A DNA stretch of 64,000 nt from Amycolatopsis sp. DSM 110486 (GCF_019468465.1 NZ_CP080519.1:6131001-6195000), one strand, 5' to 3'. Shown: positions 17,179 to 27,085, numbered from the stretch's first letter. Program-made: numbers and translations. Notes: generated by a model from the sequence alone, not told the origin.

Positions 17179-18292
17179 GGTCGGTGGCGTGCTCATCGAG
17201 AACGTCCGGGTGTTCGACCCCGACTTGGGCACCACCGAAGCGGCGAACGTGCTCATAGACGAGCGAATCACCGCAGTAGGGTCCGATGCGGACGGTCCGA
17301 ATCCCTACGACGGCGACGGCGGACTCCTCATCCCTGGCCTGATCGACTGCCACGGCCACGTCGCTTTCCCCGGCAACGCAGGACTTCCCCGCAGCACGCG
17401 GATCTTCGAAGCGGTCGCCACACTGCGCCGCCTACGGACGAGAGGCATCACGACCGTCCGCGACGCCTGGGGTGCCGACGCCGGTTTCAAACACGCGTTG
17501 GAAGAAGGCTGGATCGAAGGCCCCGACCTGCTCGTCAGCCTCCGCCAGCTGTCGCCGACGGGTGGGCTCGGGGACTGGTGGGACGCGGACACCGGCCGCC
17601 TCGATCGCATCGACGATCCCGCCCTGCCCGACGCGGTGTTCGACGGCCCGGACCAGGCGCGCGCGGCCGTGCGGCGGATGGTGCGCGCGGGCGCCGACTG
17701 GGTGAAGCTCGGCGCCGGCGGTTCCATGGCCGCGCTCGCCGAAGGGCGCGACGTTCGCCCCACCGACGAAGAGCTCCACGCCGTCGCCGACGAAGCCCGC
17801 CGCGCCGGTCGCGACGTGATGGCCCACGCGCACACGGCCGCCGCAGCAACAGCCGCCGCCCGTGCCGGCGTGCGCAGCATCGAACACGGGGTGTTCCTCG
17901 ACGAACAAGCCGTCGCCGTGATGCGTGAACACGGCTGCTGGTACGTGCCCACCCTCGCTCCGATCCCGGCCGAACACGGCGAAACCCACCGCCGCTCCCT
18001 CGCCCTGGCGGTCGAAGCGGGCCTCCCGATCGCCGCCGGCTCGGACCTCGCGCCGCGTCCTCATGTCGACTTGCTGACCGAGCTGCGCCTCCTCGCTGCC
18101 GGTCTCGGCGCCGCGGGCGCCCTGCGCGCCGCCACGAGCGACGCCGCCCGCCTCCTGCGCCTCGACGACCGCGGCCGCGTCGCCCCGGGCCTGCGCGCGG
18201 ACCTCGTGCTGCTCGACGGCCCCGCCGTGGACGTCACCGACCTCGCCGGTCGCATCCGTGCTGTCTGGCAAGCCGGACGACGAGTGCGCTGA
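17171..18292 (+). CDS. Metal-dependent amidohydrolase (imidazolonepropionase-like)
   Basis: A 373-residue member of the amidohydrolase superfamily. The small beta-sandwich N-terminus is followed by the TIM-barrel ligands: the HxH in GLIDCHGHV (about residue 58), the lysine in WVKLGAGG (about 180), histidines in MAHAHT and IEHGVF, and aspartate in AGSD (about 293). This fits the imidazolonepropionase/prolidase-like branch that hydrolyses cyclic amides or dipeptides; the exact substrate cannot be read. The GTG at 17171 overlaps the preceding gene by 8 nt. It lies between two nucleotidyltransferase-like genes. Confidence 0.85.
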   Translation: MLEVGGVLIENVRVFDPDLGTTEAANVLIDERITAVGSDADGPNPYDGDGGLLIPGLIDCHGHVAFPGNAGLPRSTRIFEAVATLRRLRTRGITTVRDAWGADAGFKHALEEGWIEGPDLLVSLRQLSPTGGLGDWWDADTGRLDRIDDPALPDAVFDGPDQARAAVRRMVRAGADWVKLGAGGSMAALAEGRDVRPTDEELHAVADEARRAGRDVMAHAHTAAAATAAARAGVRSIEHGVFLDEQAVAVMREHGCWYVPTLAPIPAEHGETHRRSLALAVEAGLPIAAGSDLAPRPHVDLLTELRLLAAGLGAAGALRAATSDAARLLRLDDRGRVAPGLRADLVLLDGPAVDVTDLAGRIRAVWQAGRRVR

Positions 18293-18336
18293 AAACCCCT
18301 CGCCGCGCTGCCACCGAACGCGACACACTCGCCGAC

Positions 18337-19365
18337 GTGGACTTCCTGCCCGGTCTCGAGCTCGCCCGCTGCTTCCACGCCGACGCCGTGCGCCCGATCC
18401 TCGAACGGCGCGGCGTCACCTACTCCGCGGCCCTCCTCGGCCGCGGCTCCGACGTCCTCGGCTTCGACACCGCGCGCTCCACCGACCACGACTGGGGCCC
18501 GCGCCTGCAACTGTTCGTCGACGAACCGGCCGGGCTCACCGAACTGCTCGCCGACGAGCTGCCGCGGGAGTTCCTCGGCTACTCCACGCACTTCGCCGAC
18601 AACGAAGGCGATCCGACGACGCGCATGGCCCCCGCCGACGGCCCGGTCCGCCACGCAGTGGAGATCGCCGACATCGACACGTGGTTCAGTGCCTTCCTCG
18701 GCTTCGTCCCCGGGAAAACCTTGTCCCGGCGCGAGTGGCTCACCACCCCCACGCAGACCCTCGCCGAGCTCACCGGCGGCGCCGTCTTCCACGACGGCCT
18801 CGGTCGCCTCGACGCGCTCAGGGCCGTCCTGGCCTGGTACCCCGACGACGTGTGGCGCGAGGTCCTCGCCGGGCAGTGGCGCCGCATCGCGCAGGAAGAG
18901 CCCTTCGTCGGCCGATGCGGCGAGGTCGGCGACGAGCTCGGCTCGGCCGTCGTCGCCGCGCGCCTGGTGCGGGACCTCATGCGCCTGTGCCTCCTGATGG
19001 GCCGCCGGTACCCGCCGTACTCGAAATGGCTCGGCAGCGCGTTCGCTCGCCTGCCCCTCGCGCCGGCCCTGACACCGCACCTCACGGGCGCCCTGGCCGC
19101 CCTCGAATGGCGCCGGCGCGAGACCCACCTGGTCGCGGCGTATGAAACCGTTGCCGCGCACCACAATCAGCTCGGCCTCACCGAACCCCTCGACCCCCAG
19201 GTCCGCGGCTTCCACGAGCGCCCCTACCGAGTCCTGGGCGCCGCCCGCTTCGCCGACGCCCTCCGCCCGGGCGCCATCGGGGCGGTCGACCAGTGGGCCG
19301 ACAGCACGGACGTCCTCGGCCATCCTGAGTGGACCCGGGACCTCGGCCCCTTCGACCACGGCTAG
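18337..19365 (+). CDS. DUF4037 nucleotidyltransferase-like protein
   Basis: A 342-residue protein of the DUF4037 type, recognised by GRGSDVLGFDTARSTDHDW near residues 32-50. This reads as a diverged nucleotidyltransferase active-site loop (GS turn, then DHDW in place of DxD). The C-terminal two thirds are helical. The GTG at 18337 is the first start in frame. It is 44 nt after the amidohydrolase and probably the last gene of the sdh transcription unit. Its TAG stop lies in a CTAG shared with the convergent methyltransferase. The biochemical role is unknown. Confidence 0.8.
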   Translation: MDFLPGLELARCFHADAVRPILERRGVTYSAALLGRGSDVLGFDTARSTDHDWGPRLQLFVDEPAGLTELLADELPREFLGYSTHFADNEGDPTTRMAPADGPVRHAVEIADIDTWFSAFLGFVPGKTLSRREWLTTPTQTLAELTGGAVFHDGLGRLDALRAVLAWYPDDVWREVLAGQWRRIAQEEPFVGRCGEVGDELGSAVVAARLVRDLMRLCLLMGRRYPPYSKWLGSAFARLPLAPALTPHLTGALAALEWRRRETHLVAAYETVAAHHNQLGLTEPLDPQVRGFHERPYRVLGAARFADALRPGAIGAVDQWADSTDVLGHPEWTRDLGPFDHG

Positions 19366-19874
19366 GGATGCCGGGCGGTCATCACCACGAACCGCGGATC
19401 ACCGGGAACCGGCGCCACGACGGGCTGCTGCCCGACCGAGTGCAACCCCGCGTCGGCGAAGGCCTCCATCGCCGGATCGGCGGCACCGAAGTAAGACAGG
19501 ACGAGCAACCCGCCACTCCTCAGGTTCGCGGCCAGACGCGCGAGCAACGCGTCGAGCGGACCAGTGACACCGAAGGCGACCACCACGTCGAAGTCGCCGA
19601 TCACCGGCAGCTTCAGCGGCTCGTGCGCCTCGTAGGAGATCCCCAGCGGGTCGCGTTCCTCCTGCCGCTGGGCCTGCGCGATCAGCGAGCGGTCCGCGTC
19701 GACCCCGACCACGCGGGAAGCGCCGGCCGAGCGGAACAGCCGGGCGTGAACACCGGTGCCGCTACCCACCACCAGCACCCAGCGGCCGGCCGGGGGACCG
19801 GCGGCCGTCAGCACGGCGTCGGTCTCGGCGCGGTCGGCGGGGGTCCAGTGGGCCGGTTCGGGAGATTCGGGCAC
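19362..19874 (-). CDS. SAM-dependent methyltransferase-like protein
   Basis: A short (170-residue) class I methyltransferase fold. Motif I is VLVVGSGTGVHARLF, the acidic motif II VVGVDAD follows, and DFDVVVAFGVTG gives the post-II strand. The GTG at 19874 follows AGGAG at about 9 nt. It lacks long lid or substrate-binding insertions, so the substrate is unclear. The stop is in a CTAG palindrome that also supplies the stop of the convergent DUF4037 gene. Confidence 0.8.
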   Translation of the reverse strand: MPESPEPAHWTPADRAETDAVLTAAGPPAGRWVLVVGSGTGVHARLFRSAGASRVVGVDADRSLIAQAQRQEERDPLGISYEAHEPLKLPVIGDFDVVVAFGVTGPLDALLARLAANLRSGGLLVLSYFGAADPAMEAFADAGLHSVGQQPVVAPVPGDPRFVVMTARHP

Positions 19875-19959
19875 GGGCGGGCTCCTGCCTGGCGGCGGCT
19901 GCCCTTCGACGCTAACCCGCGACCCGGCGTCCCGACAGGTGCGTCCGGAGCAGCGCACG

Positions 19960-19985
19960 AAAAAAGCCCCCGCAGGTGCGGGGGC
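19960..19985 (-). terminator. Intrinsic terminator of the glu operon
   Basis: GCCCCCGCA pairs perfectly with TGCGGGGGC around a GG turn (19966-19985), and six As on the plus strand at 19960-19965 give a U6 tract for minus-strand RNA. This is a textbook rho-independent terminator about 20 nt after gluD. Confidence 0.95.
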
Positions 19986-20005
19986 CTTTCCGGGTACCTC
20001 GTTCG

Positions 20006-20896
20006 TCAGACACCGCCGCCGACGAAACCACCGCCCGCGGCGTTGCCGAGCATGACCTGATCCGCCTTGTTGTTCGTCGTTTCGATGTGCTTCTTGCTCC
20101 GCCGGTTGCGCTTCTCGGCCCACGTCGCGAGCAGCGTCAGCAGCAGGCACATCACGATGTAGATGCCGGCCGCCACGATGGTCGACGGCACGATCGGGCG
20201 CCCGAACGCACCCTGCGAGCCGATGTAGCGCGCGTAGTACAGCAGTTCGGGGTAGGTGACGAGGAACCCGAGCGCGGTGTCCTTGAGCAGCACCACGAGC
20301 TGGCTGATGATCGTCGGCAGCATCGCGCGGATCGCCTGCGGCAGCAGCACCGTGAACATGACCTGCGTCTTGCGCATGCCCAGCGCGTACGCCGCTTCCG
20401 ACTGGCCCTTCGGCAGCGAGTTGATGCCGGCGCGGAAGATCTCCGCGAGCACGGAACCGTTGTACAGCGTCAAGCCCAGCACCACGGCGAACAGCGGCGA
20501 GGTGTCGACGCCGACCGTCGGCAGGCCGTAGTAGAAGAGGAACATCAGGATCAGCAGCGGGATCGCGCGGAAGAACTCCACGACGAACGTGGAGATCCCG
20601 CGGATCCACGTGTGCTCGGACAGCCGTCCGGCGGCGAAAACCGCGCCGAAGATCAGGGCGAATACCGCTCCGAGTGCGAACGCCTCGAGCGTGGCGAGCA
20701 CGGCGTTGGCGAGGTCCGACTGCACCTGCGAGTACTCCAGCCACGCCCACTTCTGCGGGGTGAACTGGCCGCTGTCGGCGAAGCTGAAGACCACGAAAGC
20801 GATCAGGGCGATCACCAGGAGGATGCCGATCCCGGCGTAGATACGGTGCCGTACCCGCGACTTCGGGCCGGGGACGTCGAACAGGACGTTGCTCAT
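20006..20896 (-). CDS. gluD: Glutamate ABC transporter permease GluD
   Basis: A 296-residue inner-membrane permease of the polar amino acid (HisM/GluD) family. It has a hydrophobic N-terminal helix, then the BPD-transport core with the EAA loop GQSEAAYALGMRKTQVMFTV for contact with the ATPase. The C-terminal tail is charged then glycine-rich. The ATG at 20896 overlaps the gluC stop (ATGA). It forms a heterodimer with GluC for glutamate import. Order gluA-B-C-D near recA-recX matches corynebacteria, which supports the substrate. Confidence 0.92.
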   Translation of the reverse strand: MSNVLFDVPGPKSRVRHRIYAGIGILLVIALIAFVVFSFADSGQFTPQKWAWLEYSQVQSDLANAVLATLEAFALGAVFALIFGAVFAAGRLSEHTWIRGISTFVVEFFRAIPLLILMFLFYYGLPTVGVDTSPLFAVVLGLTLYNGSVLAEIFRAGINSLPKGQSEAAYALGMRKTQVMFTVLLPQAIRAMLPTIISQLVVLLKDTALGFLVTYPELLYYARYIGSQGAFGRPIVPSTIVAAGIYIVMCLLLTLLATWAEKRNRRSKKHIETTNNKADQVMLGNAAGGGFVGGGV

Positions 20897-21540
20897 CGGG
20901 CCACGCTCCAGCGCTTCTCCAGGCTGCGCTGAACGAACGACAGCACTGCGACCAGGATGATGAACCCGAGCGCCACCCACAGGAGGGCGACCAGCTGGCT
21001 GTCGCCGCGCTCGGAGATGTACTGGCGGATCGCACCCGCCTCGGCGACGGAGAACCCGCCCGCGATCGTGCTGTTCTTGAGCAGCGCGATCAGCGTGCTG
21101 ATCAGGGGCGGCACGACCGACCGCAGCGACTGCGGCAGCACGACCTGGCCGAGGATCTGGCCGAAGGTGAGGCCGAGTGCGCGCGCCGCCTCGGCCTGGC
21201 CGACCGGCACGGTGTTGATGCCCGAGCGCACGACCTCGCAGATGAACGCGGACGTGTACACCGTAAGCGACACCACCGCGGCGGTGAAGTAGTCGATCCT
21301 GACGATGTCCAGCAGCGGGTAGGCGAACACGAAGAACGCGAACACCAGCGTGAGCGGTGTGTTGCGCACGATGGTGACGTAGGCCGTGCCGATCGCGCGG
21401 AACACCGGAACCGGGCTCACCCGCAGCATCGCCAGGATCGTGCCGAACACGAGGCTGCCGACGGCGGAGATGAGGAACAGTTCGATCGTGCGCAGGAAGA
21501 ACGGACCGAAGAGGTCCAGATTGTCGAGCAGGACGTCCAT
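20893..21540 (-). CDS. gluC: Glutamate ABC transporter permease GluC
   Basis: A 215-residue permease of the polar amino acid uptake family with about five helices and the EAA-type loop GQAEAARALGLTFGQILGQV. It is the partner of GluD, to which it is coupled by an ATGA overlap. An 84-nt gap containing a strong hairpin separates it from gluB, so permease expression is probably set below that of the binding protein. Confidence 0.93.
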   Translation of the reverse strand: MDVLLDNLDLFGPFFLRTIELFLISAVGSLVFGTILAMLRVSPVPVFRAIGTAYVTIVRNTPLTLVFAFFVFAYPLLDIVRIDYFTAAVVSLTVYTSAFICEVVRSGINTVPVGQAEAARALGLTFGQILGQVVLPQSLRSVVPPLISTLIALLKNSTIAGGFSVAEAGAIRQYISERGDSQLVALLWVALGFIILVAVLSFVQRSLEKRWSVAR

Positions 21541-21581
21541 GGAGCCTTCCCCGCGTCCGTGGGCCGGAAGATTACGTGGAG

Positions 21582-21614
21582 CGGCCGGTGGACGGAGGCC
21601 CCGTCCACCGGCCG
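21582..21614 (-). promoter_or_regulatory. Intercistronic hairpin between gluB and gluC
   Basis: CGGCCGGTGGACGG and CCGTCCACCGGCCG form a perfect 14-bp stem around AGGCC, with no U tract. It begins about 10 nt after the gluB stop. In ABC importer operons such a structure typically protects or partly terminates the mRNA, giving more binding protein than permease. Confidence 0.75.
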
Positions 21615-21624
21615 TGAAACCGGA

Positions 21625-22539
21625 TCAGTAGCGCTGGATGGTCGGCTTCGTCGCGGTCGCACCGGACTGGCCGAGGGTGGCGTCGTAGATCTTCTGCCAC
21701 GTGCCGTCGTCGAGGCTGGCCTGCAGCAGGTCGTCGATCTTCGTGCGCAGCACCTTGTCGTCCTTGTTCAGGCCGATGCCGTAGGGCTCCTGCGAGAACG
21801 GCTTGCCGACGACCTTCAGGTTCGCCTTGTCCTGCGCCGCGTAGCCCTTGAGGATCGCGTCGTCCGTGGTGACGGCGTCGACCTCCTTGGTCAGCAGCTT
21901 GTCCACGCACTGCGAGTACTTCTGGAACTCGACGATGTTGCCCGGCTCCGTCAGGCCCTGGTCGCGCACGCGCTGGATCGGGGTCGACCCCGTCGCAGAG
22001 CAGACCTTCTTGCCCTTCAACGTTTCCGGGCCGGTGATCGACGTGTCGTCAGCGCGCACCAGCAGGTCCTGACCGGCCTGGAAGTACGGCCCGGCGAACG
22101 AGACCAGGTTCTTGCGCTTGTCGGTGATCGTGTAGGTGCCGACGTAGTAGTCGACCTGGCCGTTGGCGATGGCCTGCTCACGCGCGGCCGAGTCGACCGT
22201 GGTGAACTTGATCTTGTCCGGGGCGATGCCGAGACCGGCGGCCACCATCCGGGCGATCTCGATGTCGAAGCCCTGGAACTGGCCCGTCGTCGGGTCCTTC
22301 TGGCCGAGGCCCGGCTGGTCGTCCTTGACGCCGACGGTGACGGTGCCGGCCGACTTGATCTTCGCGAAGACCGGCGAGCCGGCCAGGTCGACGTTCTGCG
22401 CCACGGTGTAGGTCGGCAGGGCGGCGGTGTTCGCGCCACTGGTGTCGCCACCGGGGGCCGCGGGCGTGCCTTCCTTGCCGCAAGCGGTCAGCAGCAGGCC
22501 GCCGGCGAGCAGCCCTGCCGCGAGGGTGCGGATCCTCAT
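21625..22539 (-). CDS. gluB: Glutamate-binding lipoprotein GluB
   Basis: A 304-residue solute-binding protein with a lipoprotein signal peptide ending in LLTAC (lipidated Cys about residue 20). The SBP_bac_3 fold follows: GVKDDQPGLG, FDIEIARMVAAGLGI, and the ligand-loop region YTITDKRKNLVSFAGPY. It is the extracellular receptor of the GluABCD glutamate importer. It lies 80 nt downstream of gluA. Confidence 0.93.
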   Translation of the reverse strand: MRIRTLAAGLLAGGLLLTACGKEGTPAAPGGDTSGANTAALPTYTVAQNVDLAGSPVFAKIKSAGTVTVGVKDDQPGLGQKDPTTGQFQGFDIEIARMVAAGLGIAPDKIKFTTVDSAAREQAIANGQVDYYVGTYTITDKRKNLVSFAGPYFQAGQDLLVRADDTSITGPETLKGKKVCSATGSTPIQRVRDQGLTEPGNIVEFQKYSQCVDKLLTKEVDAVTTDDAILKGYAAQDKANLKVVGKPFSQEPYGIGLNKDDKVLRTKIDDLLQASLDDGTWQKIYDATLGQSGATATKPTIQRY

Positions 22540-22619
22540 AACGTGTCTCCTGTATCTGTCGTCGGTATGGCCGGTGCGGCCACCGGGTACGGCAGGTGCC
22601 GGGGAAAATCCGGTAATCG

Positions 22620-23372
<753 letters not shown>

Positions 23373-23693
23373 CTTGGCCTCCAGAGCTCCTTCACAACCG
23401 GCATCTGCGGGACCGGATCCCACGTCGATGGCGGAAACCTACTCCCGTCGGACCCTTTGTAAAGGCGGCTTGAGCAATACTTAGGGTTTCAAGTACGTAT
23501 CGACTTCCGGCGCCGTCCGGGCTGGTCGGCGGCCTTCCGCCCTGCTCAGCCTAGCCACGACCGCATTCGGTGATCACGCGATGCGAGTCAGAAGAGTGAC
23601 GGAGAGTGAACCTTCGTGCCCTGTCGTGGTCGCTGGCGGGTGCCCCCTAGAGTTCCTCGCTACCGTGGGCTGGATCACCGGGGGAGGCGAGCG
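23373..23693. other. Divergent intergenic region gluA / response regulator
   Basis: A 321-bp gap between divergent units. It includes an AT-richer patch (23455-23495) with CTTGA and TCAAG arms about 15 nt apart (23469-23493), a possible operator or promoter for gluABCD. I see no match to the corynebacterial AmtR box. No small gene is evident. Confidence 0.4.
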
Positions 23694-24362
23694 GTGCGGG
23701 TGCTGCTGGTGGAGGACGACGACCGGGTCGCGGGCGCCCTCGTGCCCGCGCTGACGCGGCGCGGCCTGGAGATGCAACGGCTGGCCTCGGGCGCCGGCGT
23801 GCTGGACCGCGTGCACGACGTGGACGTGGTGCTGCTCGACCTCGGGCTGCCCGACGTCGACGGCGTGGTGCTGTGCCGGCGCATCCGCGCGGTCAGCGAC
23901 GTCGCCGTGATCGTGGTGTCGGCGCGCGGCGAGGTCGACGACCGGGTGCAGGGACTGCGCGCGGGCGCCGACGACTACCTCGTGAAGCCCTACGACGTGG
24001 AGGAGCTGCTCGCGCGCGTCGAAGCCGTGCGCCGCCGTCGTGGCGAGCGCACCGACGGGCCCGCGCCGGTGATCGAGGTCGGCGACGTGAGCATCGACCT
24101 CGCGCGCCACGAGGTGCTCGTGGCCGGGCAGTCGATCGCCTTGTCCCGCAAGGAGTTCCAGGTCCTCGCGCTCGTCGCGGGCGCGCGTGGCTCGGTGTGC
24201 TCGCGCGAGCACGTGCTCACCGAGGTGTGGGGCCATCGGGGCGCGGCGGAGAGCCGTTCGCTCGACGTCCACGTGGCCACGTTGCGCACGAAACTCGGGC
24301 GCCCGGCGCTGATCGAGACCGTCCGCGGCGTCGGGTACCGCCTCGGCGGCGGGCGGGGCTGA
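23694..24362 (+). CDS. OmpR-type response regulator
   Basis: A 222-residue two-component regulator. The receiver domain has the acidic pocket VEDDD, the phospho-acceptor aspartate in LLDLGLPDVDG and the lysine in VKPYDVEE. The C-terminal winged helix contains LSRKEFQVLALV and the recognition segment AESRSLDVHVATLR. The GTG at 23694 is set by a GGGGGAGG ribosome-binding site. The partner kinase starts 4 nt after the stop. The receiver and kinase resemble TctD/TctE-type sensors of organic acids, consistent with the convergent TAXI receptor gene. Confidence 0.95.
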   Translation: MRVLLVEDDDRVAGALVPALTRRGLEMQRLASGAGVLDRVHDVDVVLLDLGLPDVDGVVLCRRIRAVSDVAVIVVSARGEVDDRVQGLRAGADDYLVKPYDVEELLARVEAVRRRRGERTDGPAPVIEVGDVSIDLARHEVLVAGQSIALSRKEFQVLALVAGARGSVCSREHVLTEVWGHRGAAESRSLDVHVATLRTKLGRPALIETVRGVGYRLGGGRG

Positions 24363-24365
24363 GCC

Positions 24366-25763
24366 GTGCGCGTCCGCCTCCAGGGGATCGTGGTCACGCT
24401 CGTCGCGCTGCTGGTGTTCGGGCTCGGCATCCCCCTGGCGCTGACGATGGCGGGCAGCCTGCAGCAGAACCTGTTCCTCGACCGCCTCACCGACACCGCG
24501 CGGTTCGCCTCGCTCGCGCAACGGCCGCTGATCGACAACCGGCCCGCGCTGCTGGAGCCGGAGCTGCGCCGTTACACCGAGGTCTACGGCGTGAAGGTCG
24601 TGGTGGTGAACCAGGACGGCGTCGCGGTGCTCAGCTCGCTGGGCGGCACCGACGCGGCGCGGATCGACCGCTCGGCCATCGCGGCCCCCGTGAACGAGGC
24701 CCTCGCCGGCCGGCACCCGGAGCCCGGCCCGCTGCTGATGCCCTGGACGACGGCCCCGCTGGTGCTGGCCGAGCCGATCCTCATCGACGGCGAGGTGCGC
24801 GGCGTCGTCGTCACGGAGTCCTCGACCGACCACGTGCGCACGCGGCTGCTGTGGCAGTGGCTCGTGCTCGCGGCGGGCGCGGTGGTGGCGTTCGGGCTCG
24901 CGCTGCTGGTCGCGATCCCGGTGGTGCGCTGGACGCTGCGACCCGTGCGCCGGCTCGACGAAGCGACGGGCGCGCTGGTCGCGGCCGTGGTGAGCGGGCG
25001 CGAGGCGGAACCGGTGGGGGAGAGCGGCGGGCCGCCTGAGCTGCGGAAACTCGGCCGTTCGTTCGACCGGATGGCGGCGAGCGTGTCGGAGGCGCTGGCC
25101 GCGCAACGGGCGTTCGTCGCCGATGCCTCCCACCAGCTGCGCAACCCGCTGACGGCGTTGAAGCTGCGGCTGGGCAACCTCGAAGGCCACGTGGACGACG
25201 AAACGGCGGCCGCCGACCTCGACGCCGCCCGCGTGGACGCCGGCCGGCTCAACCAGATCCTCGACGAGCTGCTGTCGATGGCCCGCGCCGAGGCGGCGGG
25301 CGGTGAGCTCGTGGCGGAGGACCTCGGTGCCGTGGTCGCCGACCGCGTCGCCGACTGGAGTGTGGTGGGTGCGGCGCGTGACGTCGCGCTGGAAACCGAG
25401 GCCGACGTCAACGGCGCCCGGGTGCTGCTGCCGCCGCGGGGGCTCGAGGTGATCCTGGACGCGCTGATCGACAACGCGCTCAAGTTCACCGGCCAGGGCA
25501 CTTCGGTGCACGTTTCGGCCGTACACGGTGGGGACGGGGTGACCTTGGCGGTGCGCGACCACGGGCCGGGCCTGCGCGAGGACGAGCTGGAACGCGCCGT
25601 GGACCGCTTCTGGCGCAGCAGCGCGCACCAGAACGTGCCCGGCTCGGGATTGGGTCTCGCGATCGTGCGCGAGATCGTCCGCCACTCCGGCGGCGACATG
25701 CGCTTGTCCCTGCCGGACGGCGGCGGGCTGCGGATCGAGCTGGACCTGCGGGTCGCGCCTTAG
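24366..25763 (+). CDS. Sensor histidine kinase, TctE-like
   Basis: A 465-residue membrane kinase. The first helix is near residues 7-30, an extracytoplasmic sensor domain of about 125 residues follows, then a second helix (about 158-185) and a HAMP-like stretch. The H box FVADASHQLRNPLTALKLR carries the phospho-histidine; the N box is LIDNALKFT and the G box GSGLGLAIVREI. The GTG start is 4 nt after the response regulator stop. The stop codon overlaps the stop of the convergent TAXI lipoprotein gene, whose product could present ligand to the sensor domain. Confidence 0.93.
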   Translation: MRVRLQGIVVTLVALLVFGLGIPLALTMAGSLQQNLFLDRLTDTARFASLAQRPLIDNRPALLEPELRRYTEVYGVKVVVVNQDGVAVLSSLGGTDAARIDRSAIAAPVNEALAGRHPEPGPLLMPWTTAPLVLAEPILIDGEVRGVVVTESSTDHVRTRLLWQWLVLAAGAVVAFGLALLVAIPVVRWTLRPVRRLDEATGALVAAVVSGREAEPVGESGGPPELRKLGRSFDRMAASVSEALAAQRAFVADASHQLRNPLTALKLRLGNLEGHVDDETAAADLDAARVDAGRLNQILDELLSMARAEAAGGELVAEDLGAVVADRVADWSVVGAARDVALETEADVNGARVLLPPRGLEVILDALIDNALKFTGQGTSVHVSAVHGGDGVTLAVRDHGPGLREDELERAVDRFWRSSAHQNVPGSGLGLAIVREIVRHSGGDMRLSLPDGGGLRIELDLRVAP

Positions 25764-26689
25764 ACCTTGAGGCTTCGGTAGTAGGTGAGCGCGCCCGGGT
25801 GCAGGGGGAGCGGCTCCGTCTCGATGCCCGGGTGGACGTCGATCGACAGGGCCGCGCTGTTGGCCTGCGCGAGGGCGGGGCGGGCGTCGTAGAGGCCGCG
25901 GGTGAGGGCTTCGGCGACGTCGTCGGCCATTTTCGCGGGGACGACGAGGAAGTTGGGGACCACGAGCGTGGTCACGGGGCCGGCCTGGTTGTAGGTGCTG
26001 CCGGGGATGGTGGCGGTGCTGTAGACGGGGCTGTAGGCCTGCATGCCCTCCTGCAGGCTGGCCATGTCGAGCAGGCGCAGGCCGACCTTCTGCGTGTACT
26101 GCGTGATCAGCGGTGTCGGCAGGCCGCCCGACCAGAACAAGGCGTCGAGCTGGTGGTTTTCGAGGGCCTTGAGGGAGTCTTCGAGGCCCAGCTGCTGCAC
26201 GCTCACGGAATCGGTCAGCCCGGCGACGGCCAGCACGCGGTTGGCGATGTACTCGACCCCGGACTCGGGCGAGCCGACCGCGATGTGGCGGCCCTTGAGC
26301 ATCGACACCGACGTGTAAGGCGAGTCGGCGCGCACGACGATGTGCAGGTAGTCGTCGTGAATGCGCGCCAGCGCGGTCAGCTGGCCCGGGTGCTGCGTGG
26401 CGGCCTCGGCGGCGAGGTCGGCCGCGACAAAAGCCACGTCGGCGCCCCCGGCCAGCACGCGGTTGAGGTTGTCGCGCGAGCCCTGCGTCGCCAGGACCTC
26501 CGGCCGGGCGATGCCCAGGTCCTTGGCCCACGCGTCGGCGAGCGGCCGGGCGAGGTCGTTGTACACGCCGCCGACCGCGCCGGTCGCGATCCGCAGGTGC
26601 AGGCCCTCGAAGCTCGGGCCGCACGCGGCCGTGAGCCCTGCCACGAGAACCGCGACGAGCACCGCCGTGAGCCTCCGCCTCGCACGCAT
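25760..26689 (-). CDS. TAXI-family TRAP solute-binding lipoprotein
   Basis: A 309-residue protein with a lipoprotein signal peptide (LTAAC, lipidated Cys about residue 23). The TAXI fold follows: [41 protein letters not shown], and [19 protein letters not shown] proteins normally feed TRAP transporters for dicarboxylates, glutamate or similar ligands. No DctM/4TM permease is adjacent. Instead its 3' end abuts a convergent sensor kinase, suggesting a sensing role (inference). Confidence 0.9.
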   Translation of the reverse strand: MRARRRLTAVLVAVLVAGLTAACGPSFEGLHLRIATGAVGGVYNDLARPLADAWAKDLGIARPEVLATQGSRDNLNRVLAGGADVAFVAADLAAEAATQHPGQLTALARIHDDYLHIVVRADSPYTSVSMLKGRHIAVGSPESGVEYIANRVLAVAGLTDSVSVQQLGLEDSLKALENHQLDALFWSGGLPTPLITQYTQKVGLRLLDMASLQEGMQAYSPVYSTATIPGSTYNQAGPVTTLVVPNFLVVPAKMADDVAEALTRGLYDARPALAQANSAALSIDVHPGIETEPLPLHPGALTYYRSLKV

Positions 26690-26729
26690 GGGGCGATCGT
26701 GCCAGACGAGCGCCCCGCGCGTTCGCGGC

Positions 26730-27085
26730 TCAGGTGCACTGCATCGTGAACCGGGCCGCGTCGAACCTCCCCGCCGCGAGGTCGTCGGACCGGATCACCC
26801 AGTAGATCGTGCCGACGTCGCCCACATCATGTCGACGTCGTCGTCGCTGTCGAACTGGGCGAGCAGCACCCAGCTCGCGCCTTCCTCGGCCAGCGCGGGG
26901 TTGCGGCGGCCGCCGCCGAGCGCCATCACGGCGACCGGGTCGCCACCCAACTGCCCCACGGCGGCCCCGTCCAGTTCCGCGATGAGGTGCACACCGGGGC
27001 GCAGCAGCCCCAGCCACGCGTCGACGGCGTCGGCGGGCAGGTGCTCACGGGCGATGGCCGTGAGGCGCTCTCTCCATGCGGTCAC
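26730..27085 (-). pseudogene. Frameshifted, shortened DUF1963 gene
   Basis: Two minus-strand frames together give a DUF1963-like protein. The first, from GTG 27085, reads to [15 protein letters not shown] and then runs into an early stop. The expected continuation [20 protein letters not shown], ending FTMQCT, lies in the neighbouring frame to 26730. Adding one G to the GGG run at about 26820-26822 would join them. About 118 codons remain when joined, roughly half the family's usual length, so the middle also seems lost. Either a sequencing deletion or a decaying gene explains this. Confidence 0.65.

Noticed and set aside
23694..26689. Complete TRAP transporter locus
   Set aside because: Only the TAXI receptor is present; no 4TM or 12TM permease subunit.
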